A DNA stretch of 64,000 bases from Ponticaulis sp. GTDB lineage: Bacteria; Pseudomonadota; Alphaproteobacteria; Caulobacterales; Hyphomonadaceae. Shown piece after piece: positions 51,052-60,430 of the stretch (within the stretch, counting starts at the first letter, position 1; each line of letters begins with the position of its first letter). The stretch covers positions 496,001 through 560,000 of the forward strand of contig NZLU01000046.1 in assembly GCA_002692725.1 (NCBI GenBank). Reading direction: 5' to 3'. The position numbers and the translations under genes were made by a program. A model generated the notes under the pieces. It saw only the letters and a program-made list of their open reading frames with translations, ran no database searches and was not told the origin of the DNA.

Positions 51052-51082
51052 CGGCCAGAACGGCTTTGTTCAGGGATTGATG

Positions 51083-51373
51083 ATGGACATGATGGACATC
51101 ATGCGCGCGTTTTCAGCGCTCGCGCTCGTTCTGGGCCTGATCCTCGCCATGTGGTGGGGCTTCCGCCGCTTCTCCAACATGACGCCCAACTCCCCTCTTT
51201 CAGATGATCTGAAAGTCGTATCCTGGCGCCCGTTCGACGGCCGGAAAAAACTTGCCGTCATTCGCTGGGGTGATGAGGAGCATCTCGTGCTGACCGGTCA
51301 AGCTGGCGACCTGCACATCTCGAGCCGAAAGGCCAAACAGGACGTTCCTACCGAATCCGGCGAAGAGACCTGA
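51083..51373 (+). CDS. fliO: Flagellar biosynthesis protein FliO
   Basis: The 96-residue product has one membrane helix (about residues 9-24) followed by a FliO-type soluble part (LAVIRWGDEEHLVLTGQAGD). FliO assists assembly of the FliP export-gate ring. Starts at 51077 (TTG), 51080 and 51083 (ATG) are all possible; AGGG fits 51083 best. It ends one base before fliP. Confidence 0.85.
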   Translation: MDMMDIMRAFSALALVLGLILAMWWGFRRFSNMTPNSPLSDDLKVVSWRPFDGRKKLAVIRWGDEEHLVLTGQAGDLHISSRKAKQDVPTESGEET

Positions 51374-51374
51374 T

Positions 51375-52121
51375 ATGAAGCGTCTGTTTGGTCTCGCCCT
51401 TGTTCTCCTGATTGCCTCTTTCGGACTTCCCGCCTTCGCGCAGGAGGTGTCGGTCGATCTTGGCACGGGCGCAGGCCTGAACCGGAACATCATTCAGCTC
51501 ATTGCCATCATCACCGTGCTCAGCCTCGCGCCGAGCATTCTCGTGATGACGACCAGTTTCGTGCGGATTGTTGTCGTGCTCTCGCTCTTGCGGACAGCAA
51601 TTGGTCTCCAGCAAAGCCCGCCCAATGCTGTCATCATCTCGCTTTCGCTTTTCCTGACAGCTTTTGTCATGGCACCAACTTTTGGCGCAGCCTATGAGAG
51701 CGGAATTGAACCCTATATGGCCGAGGCAATCGGCGTCGAAGAGGCTGTGCCGCGTACGCTCGCGCCTGTGAAGAGTTTCATGGCCCAACACGTCAACGAA
51801 GCCGATGTTGAGCTCTTTGTCGGCCTCGCCAATGTCGAGGAATTGCCTGAGAGCATTGACCAGCTTCCATTCGAAGTCCTCGCTCCTGCCTTCATGATCT
51901 CCGAGCTCAAACGCGCCTTTGAGATCGGCTTTATGATCTTCCTGCCTTTCCTCATTATCGATCTCGTCGTCGCCTCTATCCTGATGAGTATGGGTATGAT
52001 GATGCTGCCGCCTGTGACGATCTCCCTGCCCTTCAAACTGATCTTTTTTGTGTTGGTGGATGGCTGGCGCCTGCTCACAGGCTCGCTCGTTGAAAGCTTC
52101 ATTGCCGGGCCACCGGTCTGA
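51375..52121 (+). CDS. fliP: Flagellar export gate protein FliP
   Basis: The 248-residue product is FliP of the type III export gate. It has a cleavable leader (residues 1-21), then QLIAIITVLSLAPSILVMTT, RIVVVLSLLRTAIGLQQSPPN and FLTAFVMAP, ending with MGMMMLPPVTISLPFKLIFF. Length and motifs are typical. One base separates it from fliO. Confidence 0.96.
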   Translation: MKRLFGLALVLLIASFGLPAFAQEVSVDLGTGAGLNRNIIQLIAIITVLSLAPSILVMTTSFVRIVVVLSLLRTAIGLQQSPPNAVIISLSLFLTAFVMAPTFGAAYESGIEPYMAEAIGVEEAVPRTLAPVKSFMAQHVNEADVELFVGLANVEELPESIDQLPFEVLAPAFMISELKRAFEIGFMIFLPFLIIDLVVASILMSMGMMMLPPVTISLPFKLIFFVLVDGWRLLTGSLVESFIAGPPV

Positions 52122-52223
52122 CTCTTCATGGCCATCAGCCAGGCACCGCACTCTTCCCATCGCCCACATTCTCGCCGCATAATGGTTGAATGAGTTTCGT
52201 GAGACCGCGAGAGATTCCGTTGA

Positions 52224-53351
52224 ATGACTGACATGGTTGTCACATCAGAAAAACCTGACCAGCCCATTGCCTGGGAACTGGCCCATCAATGGTCTCGCGC
52301 CTGGCGGGTCATCAAATGGCTGTTCACGGCTCTGGTGGTGCTCGCCTTCCTTCTGGTCATCGGTCAGATGTACCTGTTCTATGATCTCTTCTTTCGGATC
52401 CACCCGATACTTGGCATCAGCTTTGCCGCAATCCTGACCGGCCTGCTCATCTGGCTGATTGGCCGACCCATGATCTCTTTCTGGCGGACGCCAATTGCCG
52501 CCAAACCGCCTCCACCACCTCAGGACCCGTCTTTGCCGACGCGTGCTGAAGCCATCACACGGCTCAGATACGACCTGAAATACCTCAAAGCCCTCGCCAA
52601 AAACCCGGCAATGAGCGGAGATGCGAATGCGATACGCGCAGACATTGCGTCGGGCGAACTTCTTCTGGAAGATCTCAGATCGCGAGGCGCTGACGAACAT
52701 AAAACGCTCCTGCAGGCGCTCCGCACCTATGAGCACACCCACATTGAAACCCGGCTGAAAGAGATCGACGCACGGGTCGATAAGCTGATCCATTCCGAAG
52801 CCGTGGGCGTAGGCCTTGCAACCACTGTCTCTATGAATGGCACAATCGACGCGTTCATCGTGCTCTGGCGCAATGCCAATCTGGTCGCAAAGATCGCGCG
52901 GCTCTATTTCGGGCGCCCGAATTTTCGCGGAAGTCTGCTCGTCATCCGTGATGTCGCCGCAATGGTTGTGCTGAGTCGCGCGCTGGAAGACGTGACAGAT
53001 CTGACGGGTGAAATTCTTGGCAGCGTGCTCGGACGCATGGGCGGCATTGTCGCCGGCCCCTTAATGGATGGTGGCATCAACGCCATGATGACACTGAAGC
53101 TCGGCTATCTCGCCAAGCGGCGTTGCCGCAGTTTTGAAAGCTGGTCACTTAAACAGGCGGGCGCCATCTCGAAAGAGGCCATGGAGGGCGTCAAGAAGGA
53201 ATCCGGATCGGTAATCACCGACCTTATCAGCGCGAGCGGCGGCATTACGAAAATCGCCTCCCGCGCTGGTGAAAAAGCCTGGCAGGGCTCCAAGAACGCC
53301 TGGTCTCAGGTGCAGGGCTGGTTTGGTCCCAAAACAGAGAAGCAGGGTTAA
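52224..53351 (+). CDS. DUF697 (YcjF-like) membrane protein
   Basis: The 375-residue product has two membrane helices (about residues 32-55 and 60-82), a proline-rich linker (AAKPPPPPQD), a helical domain, and the DUF697/UPF0283 core (SEAVGVGLATTVSMNGTIDA, then GGIVAGPLMDGGINAMMTLKLG). Relatives (YcjF) form small membrane complexes with YcjX-type GTPases, but no ycjX is adjacent here. The ATG at 52224 has AGAGATTCC before it. Confidence 0.82.
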   Translation: MTDMVVTSEKPDQPIAWELAHQWSRAWRVIKWLFTALVVLAFLLVIGQMYLFYDLFFRIHPILGISFAAILTGLLIWLIGRPMISFWRTPIAAKPPPPPQDPSLPTRAEAITRLRYDLKYLKALAKNPAMSGDANAIRADIASGELLLEDLRSRGADEHKTLLQALRTYEHTHIETRLKEIDARVDKLIHSEAVGVGLATTVSMNGTIDAFIVLWRNANLVAKIARLYFGRPNFRGSLLVIRDVAAMVVLSRALEDVTDLTGEILGSVLGRMGGIVAGPLMDGGINAMMTLKLGYLAKRRCRSFESWSLKQAGAISKEAMEGVKKESGSVITDLISASGGITKIASRAGEKAWQGSKNAWSQVQGWFGPKTEKQG

Positions 53352-53442
53352 ATCCAGAAAATTGGGCCAGCTTCTCTTCAACTAATCAAATCGCCAGAAT
53401 TAAAGAGCTGACGAAATCACCGTTGCAGCTTAATGTTGCAGC

Positions 53443-54102
53443 ATGAATGCTTTTATACTGCCCCTCTTTCTCTTACTGCACTCGCAAGGCGCATACCTGC
53501 CACCCGATGCGTTCGTCGACACCCCTGATGACCAGGAATATCAGGACTTTATGGAAGAGATTTACGGAAGTATTTTCGCTGACCTGGGAAAAGAGTCGCT
53601 TTGGAAGCTGTCCCAGACCGATAGCAATGCCGAAGCCTATCGTCTACTTGTCATCGCGCCGGGGACAACTCCCACTGTCTTTCACTTGTACAAAACAAGT
53701 GCCAATGGATGGTCCCTAGAAGTCACTCGGCTAGAGTACGATTCCGACGATAACGGAACAATTGTTGAGTTTATTAAAATTGCACCGGATCAGACTTCCG
53801 CATTGAAAATCAAGTCACTCTTTCAGTCCAATACTGTTTGGGACTATCCTACAGCTTACGACTTCACTGCTGATTGTCCGCCTCCCAATCCAGATGGAAC
53901 TCAGAATTGCGTTGTCGTTTGCTCCCATTCAGCAATCTATCTCCTGGAGCGTGTCGAGAACGGGCAATATGCATTTCGCGATGAGAATAAATGCCCAAGA
54001 GATAGAGGCGCAGATGTCGTGCCCATAATCAACGCCTTTGGTCGAAGTGCATATCCGGAAGGACACGAACTTCTCGAACGATTTCTGTGGTGGGCAGAGT
54101 AA
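53443..54102 (+). CDS. Uncharacterised exported protein
   Basis: I do not recognise this 219-residue product. It begins with a short signal peptide (MNAFILPLFLLLHSQGA). The mature chain is acidic with three or four cysteines (ADCPPPNPDGTQNCVVVC, DENKCPRD). No metal or catalytic motif is clear. The local base composition is a little more AT-rich than neighbours, and a pseudogene follows, so this may be a variable patch. Confidence 0.62.
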   Translation: MNAFILPLFLLLHSQGAYLPPDAFVDTPDDQEYQDFMEEIYGSIFADLGKESLWKLSQTDSNAEAYRLLVIAPGTTPTVFHLYKTSANGWSLEVTRLEYDSDDNGTIVEFIKIAPDQTSALKIKSLFQSNTVWDYPTAYDFTADCPPPNPDGTQNCVVVCSHSAIYLLERVENGQYAFRDENKCPRDRGADVVPIINAFGRSAYPEGHELLERFLWWAE

Positions 54103-54285
54103 TGATCGGCATTTCTCAAAAGGGTCGGCTCGAGGTCCGAAATCTGCAACTCACAACCTGTTTGTGTCTGGGAAAAGCGTAACAGCGGCCACTTGGGTCT
54201 TAATACCAGCCAGCAAATTCTGTTCTCTTGGCGCCTGCCGAAAACAAGTGCGAAGAAAAGCAATACGAGGTTCTGGGAGGAACTC

Positions 54286-54883
54286 ATGAAATTTGTCTCC
54301 AACTCGGCGCTCGCTGCCATGGTTTCTTTGTTGGGAGTTGGCTGCGCGCAAGAGCAAACGCCAATACTGACAACTTAGTCTTCCCAAACTCCAACCGCCC
54401 CCAACGGCCCAATCATCTCCGGCGCAAACTGGCATCATGTGAAGATCATTTCCGTCGATCCGAACGCCTCTGCTGCTTTCTACGCAAGGTTTTTCGGGAT
54501 TGCCGGACGCAATGGCCGGCGCCCTCTCGCAGCACATTACCACGGCCGTTATCCAGAATGGTCCGTCAGCCTCACTCTTATTCGATCAGGTCAATATGAT
54601 CATTTATCCAGTTGAGCTTTCTCAGAGCAATTTTCCGGAAGCTTGGCATGGCGTCACCTAGCTCCAGTCACCTCTCGGCGATGTGAATGACCATATCGGC
54701 ATCACGGTGGAAGACCTCGATGAAGCTTTAAGAGTTTTCACAGAAAATGGTGTCGCCATTCTGGCTGGAGCGAAAGACTATACTGATAGCATGCGGCATG
54801 CCTTTGTTGTCGGGCCGGACAACATCGCAATCGAACTTCTGGAAACATTCGATCCAAAAAATAGCGGCAACACCGGCCCCTGA
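54286..54883 (+). pseudogene. Decayed VOC/glyoxalase lipoprotein gene
   Basis: The reading frame starts with a lipoprotein leader (MKFVSNSALAAMVSLLGVGC) after a strong GGGAGG site, but stops with TAG at 54376. Downstream the frame continues as a VOC domain (SGANWHHVKIISVDPNASAA, FYARFFG), then shifts frame near 54500, meets a second TAG at 54659, and ends with NDHIGITVEDLDEALRVFTENG and IAIELLETF at 54683-54883. Two stops and one frameshift make it a clear pseudogene. A substitution at each stop and one indel would restore a VOC lipoprotein of about 198 residues. Confidence 0.85.
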
Positions 54884-54888
54884 TCATA

Positions 54889-55098
54889 CTACATGTCCAG
54901 ATCTTCTTTCAGAATGGTCATCTGGAATTGATAAGAGGTTTCCCCCTCTTCTTCGATCTTGAACAGCAGCGCGACGAACTCGTCGCCCAGATAGACTTCG
55001 AGGGAATCATCAGTTTTGTCGCGTTGCATAAAGCGCAAATTCGGATTGACCTTATTCTTGAGATAGGTCTCGACGCGTTTAGTTTCATCAGGGCTCAT
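54889..55098 (-). CDS. DUF3126 protein
   Basis: The 69-residue product (SPDETKRVETYLKNKVNPNL, then YLGDEFVALLFKIEEEGE) matches alphaproteobacterial DUF3126. The ATG at 55098 follows AAGGA at a good distance. It lies downstream of cysE on the same strand, which is its common place in this class. Function is unknown. Confidence 0.85.
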   Translation of the reverse strand: MSPDETKRVETYLKNKVNPNLRFMQRDKTDDSLEVYLGDEFVALLFKIEEEGETSYQFQMTILKEDLDM

Positions 55099-55210
55099 AC
55101 CAGCGTCCTTCTGTTTCGTTTCTGGCACAAACTAGTCTGTTTTGCTGGTTTGAATAAACCACCAAAACGCGAGTTCGTGGAATTAGGGAAAGGGGCAGCC
55201 TTTAAAGGGA

Positions 55211-56053
55211 TCAGACGCTCGGGTCAAACTCGTCCACGATAAAGGACTGATCCATATTCTCAGCTTTGCCGCAGCACGGACCGCCCACTGGCTTGGCAGG
55301 AACACCCGCCACCGTGCAATTGTCATCAACCTCATTCAGCACCACGCTGCCTGCACCGATGCGCGCGCCATCGCCAATCCGGATATTGCCGAGCACTTTC
55401 GCGCCGACACTGACCAGAACGCCGTTTCCGATCTTCGGATGCCGGTCGCCGAATTCCTTACCCGTCCCGCCAAGCGTAACCCCTTGCAGGATCGACGTAT
55501 CGTCGCCGACAACAGCCGTCTCACCGATCACAATGCCGGTCGCATGGTCAAACATGACGCCCGAGCCGATCTGCGCGGCCGGGTGAATATCGACATTGAA
55601 AAGCTCAGCCACGCGTGACTGGAAGAAAAAGGCGAGCGTGTCGCGGCCTTCATTCCAGAGCCAGTGCGCAACCCGATGGGTTTGCAGTGCCTGAAAGCCT
55701 TTGAAAAACAGGAAGGGCTGAAGGAAGGACCTGCAGGCAGGGTCACGGTCCAGCACCGCGCTCATATCGCGCTCAGCGGCCCGGGCGAGGCTTTCATCAC
55801 TTTCGTATGCGTCTTCAAATATCTCACGAATCTGGAGGGCATTCATTTCAGAGCCCGACAGCTTCTGCGCCAGATAATAGGACAGCGCATCATGCAGATG
55901 GTCATGGCTGAGGATCGCCGCGTTGAGAAGGCTTGCAAGCGTCGGCTCCTCCGCCGCACTGGCCGCTGCTTCAAATCGCAACCGTTTCCAGACCGGTGCC
56001 GGCGTCGCTTCGCTCAGATCTTCAGTGCTGATTGCTTCCAGTTTTGTCGTCAT
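55211..56053 (-). CDS. cysE: Serine O-acetyltransferase
   Basis: The 280-residue enzyme acetylates serine with acetyl-CoA, the first step of cysteine synthesis. The N-terminal helical domain is followed by left-handed beta-helix hexapeptide repeats: HPAAQIGSGVMFDHATGIVI, GDRHPKIGNGVLVSVGAKVL and GAGSVVLNEV. The catalytic His is in FDHATG. The C-terminal tail (SFIVDEFDPSV) ends in hydrophobic/acidic residues rather than the isoleucine of classic CysE. Confidence 0.95.
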   Translation of the reverse strand: MTTKLEAISTEDLSEATPAPVWKRLRFEAAASAAEEPTLASLLNAAILSHDHLHDALSYYLAQKLSGSEMNALQIREIFEDAYESDESLARAAERDMSAVLDRDPACRSFLQPFLFFKGFQALQTHRVAHWLWNEGRDTLAFFFQSRVAELFNVDIHPAAQIGSGVMFDHATGIVIGETAVVGDDTSILQGVTLGGTGKEFGDRHPKIGNGVLVSVGAKVLGNIRIGDGARIGAGSVVLNEVDDNCTVAGVPAKPVGGPCCGKAENMDQSFIVDEFDPSV

Positions 56054-56077
56054 CTCACATCTGCCTTTCGGGCCTGC

Positions 56078-56668
56078 TCAGATATCGAGAAAGCAGCGTG
56101 CGATCTCTTCAGGAAGTTGCCCAGTATGCGCCAAGTAGTGAGCCCGAGACAACATCGCAACCGTAAACATATCGGTGAGTTTTCCTTGATCCATCATGTC
56201 GAAGACCTGTTTCAACGGCAGATGGCGCACCTCCAGCAATTCAGTTTCGTCCCGCCGCGCCGCGCAAGGCCGCAAATTGTGAGCAATATAGGCAAAGCCA
56301 AGCTCGTCCGTCACAGAGTTCGAAAACTGGACATTCTCCAGGATGGGAATGTAAGTTTCGGCCTCGCGCCCGATTTCTTCAGCAAGCTCACGTCTGGCGC
56401 TTTCAAGCGGCGCCTCCGCCCGGGGACCACCGCCTTCCGGCAATTCCCAGGAATAGTCGTCAAAACAATAGCGGTGCTGTCCGACAAGCCAGGTCCAGCC
56501 ACTCTCATCAATCGGCAAAATGCCAATCGCGAGGTTCTTCATGTGAACCTTGCCGTAGATTCCCTTGTTTCCGGTCGGCGCAATCACATCCGCATGCTCA
56601 AGACTGATCCACGGATTTTCATAGACTTTTTCCGCGTTCAGTACCGTCCAGCGTTTTGACTTCGTCAT
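56078..56668 (-). CDS. Nudix hydrolase
   Basis: The 196-residue product carries the Nudix box GGGPRAEAPLESARRELAEE plus IG, which fits GX5EX7REUXEEXGU. It lies after WELPEG, and the sequence is of the ADP-ribose pyrophosphatase type. The ATG at 56668 follows GGAGCGGGG. It precedes cysE on the same strand by 24 bases. The substrate is not determined. Confidence 0.88.
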   Translation of the reverse strand: MTKSKRWTVLNAEKVYENPWISLEHADVIAPTGNKGIYGKVHMKNLAIGILPIDESGWTWLVGQHRYCFDDYSWELPEGGGPRAEAPLESARRELAEEIGREAETYIPILENVQFSNSVTDELGFAYIAHNLRPCAARRDETELLEVRHLPLKQVFDMMDQGKLTDMFTVAMLSRAHYLAHTGQLPEEIARCFLDI

Positions 56669-56736
56669 CCCCGCTCCCAATATGAAGGGCACATCCCGGT
56701 GCCGCACCGCACAGCATTTCAGACTTGGTTTAATAC

Positions 56737-57369
56737 ATGACAAATCTGCCTTTCCAGCTCCCGGACATCAATGAAAGGCTGTCACCGACGCCTAACGGAG
56801 TCATTTCGCTTGCCAACGCAATCTCCCGGCGACGGAGCACGCCCATCAAGATGATGAATCCTGATGGCGCAGGCCCGGAGGGCGCCGTTCTGGAAAACAT
56901 TCTTTCGGCTGCCATGCGCGTGCCCGACCATCGTAAACTCGAACCCTGGCGAATGATCGTGATCAAGGGCAATGCGCGCCTCAAACTCGGCAAAGAACTC
57001 GCTGAGCGCTATCTTGAACTCCATCCGGATGCGAGCGACGCATCATTGATCGAAGAGACCAACCGCCTCCTACGCGCACCGGTTTGTGTGACAGTGGTCT
57101 CCTCACCCGATCACGCGCACAAAACACCCGTCTGGGAGCAGGAACTCTCGGCCGGAGCCTTGTGCATGAATTTGCTTTACGCCGCCCACGCGTCCGGATT
57201 TGCCGCGAGCTGGATCTCAGAATGGTGGGCGTTTGATCCGGAAATCGATCGCGTGCTTGGTCTGACGGAAAATGAGCGGATAGCCGGTCACATATTTCTA
57301 GGCACGGCATTAGGCGAACTTGCCGAACGGCCGCGACCTTCGGCAGAGAACAAAGTCAGCTATTTTTAG
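56737..57369 (+). CDS. Nitroreductase-family flavoprotein
   Basis: The 210-residue FMN-dependent oxidoreductase shows RRRSTPIKMMN, MRVPDHRKLEPWRMIVIKG (flavin-binding segment) and ALCMNLLYAAHASGFAASWI, like YdjA-type nitroreductases. It begins within the upstream region of the nudix gene on the opposite strand. The substrate is unknown. Confidence 0.88.
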   Translation: MTNLPFQLPDINERLSPTPNGVISLANAISRRRSTPIKMMNPDGAGPEGAVLENILSAAMRVPDHRKLEPWRMIVIKGNARLKLGKELAERYLELHPDASDASLIEETNRLLRAPVCVTVVSSPDHAHKTPVWEQELSAGALCMNLLYAAHASGFAASWISEWWAFDPEIDRVLGLTENERIAGHIFLGTALGELAERPRPSAENKVSYF

Positions 57370-57375
57370 GCTCGC

Positions 57376-57843
57376 CTAGCCACGCCCGCGATAGGGTGCG
57401 ACACCGGTCTCCGGCACCCACAGGCCCTTGGGCGGTTCATCTGACTGCCAGAAGACATCAATCGGAATCCCGCCGCGCGGATACCAATAGCCTGCAATCC
57501 GGAACCATTTCGGCGCGAGAAGCTCATTCAAACGCTTCGCGATATAGATGGTGCAATCCTCATGAAACGCGCCATGATTGCGGAAGCTCTGAAGAAACAA
57601 TTTCAGGCTTTTGCTCTCAACCAGCCACTCGCCCGGCGCATAGTCGATCACAATATGGGCAAAGTCTGGTTGCCCCGTCACCGGACAGAGCGAGGTGAAC
57701 TCCGGCGCCACAAATCGCGCACAATAAAGCGTATCCGGATGCGGGTTTGGCACACGTTCGAGCACCGCCTCTTCGGGCGAAGAGGCTGCATCGACTTTTT
57801 CGCCAAGTTGGCCAAGGCCAGTGAGATCAGATTTGTCCGTCAC
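57376..57843 (-). CDS. queF: QueF, preQ0 reductase
   Basis: The 155-residue NADPH-dependent 7-cyano-7-deazaguanine reductase is the short, one-domain type. The active-site Cys lies in [16 protein letters not shown], and [20 protein letters not shown] is the substrate/cofactor strand. It makes preQ1 for queuosine in tRNA. It overlaps the cation exchanger gene by four bases (ATGA), so it is coupled to it. Confidence 0.95.
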   Translation of the reverse strand: MTDKSDLTGLGQLGEKVDAASSPEEAVLERVPNPHPDTLYCARFVAPEFTSLCPVTGQPDFAHIVIDYAPGEWLVESKSLKLFLQSFRNHGAFHEDCTIYIAKRLNELLAPKWFRIAGYWYPRGGIPIDVFWQSDEPPKGLWVPETGVAPYRGRG

Positions 57844-58814
57844 GATGCTGGTCCGGTTAGAAGGAGGATCATGTAGAGCACATAGCCCGACAGAAGGACT
57901 GCGCCTTCCCAGCGAGCAAGTCTCCGGAAGGTATACGCAAATACCAGAAGAAAGATCACCGACAACACGACGGCACCAAGATCACGGGCAACACTGATCT
58001 GCTCAAGCGGCACGCTGAATGGCATAATGCCCGCTGTCACCCCCAGAATGCCCAGAACGTTGAAGGTGTTGGAACCAAGCACGTTTCCCAGGGCGACATC
58101 AGGCTTTTTCTTGAGAGCTGCGATTGTACAGGTCACCAGCTCAGGCAGTGAGGTGCCTATCGCAACAATGGTAATGCCAATGACCGTCTCAGACAGGCCA
58201 ATCATACGCGCAAGCTGAACGCTTCCGGATATCAGCCAGTTCGCCCCCAGTACAATGCCAGCAAGCCCACCAAGCGTCATGATCAGAGCGAGCCAGATCG
58301 GCAAATGCGCGTCCATGACCTCGGCCTCGCCTCGATGCATTTCAGCGGTATCGCTATTCCCCTGTTCTAACTTTCGGTCGCTGACAAAACTGAAAATGAT
58401 CATTCCGACCAAAGTCAGAAAAAGAAGAATGCCGGTAAAGCGTGTCGTAAACCCATTGAAATAGATAAGACTGACCAGGGCGATCGACGCAATCACCATG
58501 AATACACCATCGCGGGCGAGCGCTTTCGGGTTGGACGCGATCGGATAGATAAGGGCAGCAACACCCAACACCAGAAGAATATTGGCAATGTTGGAGCCGA
58601 TCACATTCCCGATGGCGATACCGGGGCTACCCGCCGATACCGCATTGAGGGACGCGACCAACTCAGGCGCAGACGTACCAAAGCCGACCAGAACCGCGCC
58701 AATAAACAGATCAGACACACCGAGCTTTCGAGCGACACCGACAGCGCCTCGGACAAGAATTTCTCCACCCACGATCAGCCCGAGCAGACCGCCGATGATC
58801 AACAACCACATCAT
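57840..58814 (-). CDS. CaxA/CDF-like Na+/Ca2+ exchanger family protein
   Basis: The 324-residue membrane protein has two homologous halves, each with the alpha-repeat ion motif: [17 protein letters not shown] near residue 40 and [19 protein letters not shown] near 220. About ten membrane segments are visible. This is the K+-dependent or H+-coupled Ca2+/Na+ exchanger family. Of two adjacent ATGs I took 58814; neither has a strong ribosome site. Coupling to queF is positional only. Confidence 0.88.
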   Translation of the reverse strand: MMWLLIIGGLLGLIVGGEILVRGAVGVARKLGVSDLFIGAVLVGFGTSAPELVASLNAVSAGSPGIAIGNVIGSNIANILLVLGVAALIYPIASNPKALARDGVFMVIASIALVSLIYFNGFTTRFTGILLFLTLVGMIIFSFVSDRKLEQGNSDTAEMHRGEAEVMDAHLPIWLALIMTLGGLAGIVLGANWLISGSVQLARMIGLSETVIGITIVAIGTSLPELVTCTIAALKKKPDVALGNVLGSNTFNVLGILGVTAGIMPFSVPLEQISVARDLGAVVLSVIFLLVFAYTFRRLARWEGAVLLSGYVLYMILLLTGPAS

Positions 58815-58918
58815 GTATTCGAACTCGACTTTTCGTTTGATGTCCTTATGGACGAGTGAGACGCATCGGCCAAGCCGTAAGCCGTACGAATAAATGGGAA
58901 GAAGCGGGAGGATTTCAA

Positions 58919-59734
58919 ATGGCACTCACAACAGATCTTTCAGGTCGCGTGGCAATCGTCACCGGATCTGCCACAGGCCTTGGTGCCAGCATTGCGTTGC
59001 GCCTCGCGGAAGCTGGCGCGTCTGTTGTCATCAACTATTCTCGAAGCTCCACAGAAGCCGAAAAAACAGCAGATGAGTGCCGCGCACTGGGGGCGCAGGT
59101 GCATTGTGTTCAGGCGGATGTGTCCGAAGACGCAGATTGCCGAAAACTCGCTCAAGTGGCCGCACCTTATGGACGCCTCGACATTCTGGTGAACAATGCC
59201 GGCATCACCAAGCAAGTCCCCAATCATGCCGACCTTGCCGGGCTCGATAAGGATGATTTTCTTCGCCTCTACGCCGTGAACGTTGTCGGCCCCTTCATGA
59301 TGGTGCGCGCCTGTGAGGATTTGCTGAAGGCGTCTTATGCGCAGACCGGTATATCTGCAGCCGTTCTCAACACCTCCTCTATCGCAGGCGTGATGGGCAT
59401 TGGATCATCGGTGGCTTATGCGGCGTCCAAAGGCGCGTTCAACACCATGACGCTCTCTCTGGCGCGCGCACTTGCGCCCGCCATTCGCGTCAATGCCATC
59501 TGTCCTGGCTTCATCGGCACACGCTGGTTCAAGGATTATATGGGCGATGACAAATATGAGCGGATGGAAAATTCCGTAAAGAACGCCACGCCTCTGCAGG
59601 TCGCGTCCGGCCCGGATGACATTGCCGACGCGGCCATGTTCTTCCTCACTGATGCATCGCGTCATGTGACCGGCGAAACGCTGATCACCGATGCCGGAAC
59701 GCATCTTGGTGGCGCACCCATGAAGGCCCGCTAA
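58919..59734 (+). CDS. Short-chain dehydrogenase/reductase
   Basis: The 271-residue SDR has TGSATGLGASIALRLAEAGA, NNAGITKQ, the active-site Ser region LNTSSIAG, and AYAASKGAF (YxxxK). It probably acts as an NAD(P)-dependent 3-oxoacyl or sugar reductase; the substrate cannot be read. GGGAGGA lies before the ATG at 58919. A terminator follows. Confidence 0.9.
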   Translation: MALTTDLSGRVAIVTGSATGLGASIALRLAEAGASVVINYSRSSTEAEKTADECRALGAQVHCVQADVSEDADCRKLAQVAAPYGRLDILVNNAGITKQVPNHADLAGLDKDDFLRLYAVNVVGPFMMVRACEDLLKASYAQTGISAAVLNTSSIAGVMGIGSSVAYAASKGAFNTMTLSLARALAPAIRVNAICPGFIGTRWFKDYMGDDKYERMENSVKNATPLQVASGPDDIADAAMFFLTDASRHVTGETLITDAGTHLGGAPMKAR

Positions 59735-59739
59735 TAAAA

Positions 59740-59768
59740 ATGGGTCCGGATGTAGAGTCCGGACCCAT
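59740..59768. terminator. Bidirectional terminator between SDR and mlaC
   Basis: ATGGGTCCGGA (59740-59750), a seven-base loop and TCCGGACCCAT (59758-59768) form a perfect 11-base stem between convergent genes. Confidence 0.85.
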
Positions 59769-59808
59769 ATAGTCTGGCATTCGCCAGATGCATGTCAGAT
59801 GAACGAAA

Positions 59809-60366
59809 TCACAGCTCAGCAGCGAGTGCCGCTACATCACCGCCATTGGCATCAAGCTTGGCGTCGAACTGAGCCCGCTGCTCCAGGGCCAACCACATAT
59901 CCATGGCTTCGACGTCAACGATCTTCCATTCGCCATCAATTTTATTGAGACGCCAGTTTACCTCAGACAGATTGTCTGCATCGCCGGTGACCTCAGTCTC
60001 GATCACCATGTCTTCAGCATCGCGCTCAATCTTGTTGGTGACCTTGAACGAGACGTTCTCCATATCACCAAGATGGGTCTGCAATTGCTCACCCAGATAA
60101 CCTTTAAATGCCGTCTGGAACGCAGTCATCTCGTCCTCTGAAGCGCTGCGAGCATTCTTTCCGAGAACAAATCGACCGACTTGCTCGACGGCAATCATGT
60201 CGAGAAACTCTTCAGCCTCTCCAGCCTGCAATATGCCATCTTCCAGATAGGTTGCGAGGCGTTCGTTCGCGATCTCGATAACGCCCTCAGGCTCATAGCT
60301 GGTATTTGCCCAACCTGGCAGCGCGAGTGCAGTCGCCATTGCGGCAGTGATCAAAACAGTTTTCAT
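59809..60366 (-). CDS. MlaC/Ttg2D-family periplasmic phospholipid carrier
   Basis: The 185-residue product has a signal peptide (MKTVLITAAMATALALPGWA) and the MlaC pattern: IAVEQVGRFVLGKNARSA, then FQTAFKGYLGEQLQTHLG and NWRLNKIDGEWKIVDVEAM. MlaC carries phospholipids between the inner and outer membranes. The rest of the mla system is not adjacent, so this is an orphan copy. An exact EcfG promoter ends 36 bases before the ATG. Confidence 0.88.
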   Translation of the reverse strand: MKTVLITAAMATALALPGWANTSYEPEGVIEIANERLATYLEDGILQAGEAEEFLDMIAVEQVGRFVLGKNARSASEDEMTAFQTAFKGYLGEQLQTHLGDMENVSFKVTNKIERDAEDMVIETEVTGDADNLSEVNWRLNKIDGEWKIVDVEAMDMWLALEQRAQFDAKLDANGGDVAALAAEL

Positions 60367-60401
60367 TATTAGATGTCCTGTTGCGTGTGTATGAGAACCA
60401 G

Positions 60402-60426
60402 AACGAAGTCGTGATCATTCAGTTCC
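60402..60426 (-). promoter_or_regulatory. EcfG promoter for the MlaC-like gene
   Basis: On the minus strand GGAAC (60426 to 60422), 16 bases and CGTT (60405 to 60402) match the consensus exactly, 36 bases before the ATG at 60366. Confidence 0.85.
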
Positions 60427-60430
60427 AAGA

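Noticed and set aside
55664..56659. Long plus-strand open frame opposite cysE and the nudix gene (331 codons).
   Set aside because: It is antisense to two certain genes and has no ribosome site or known motif.
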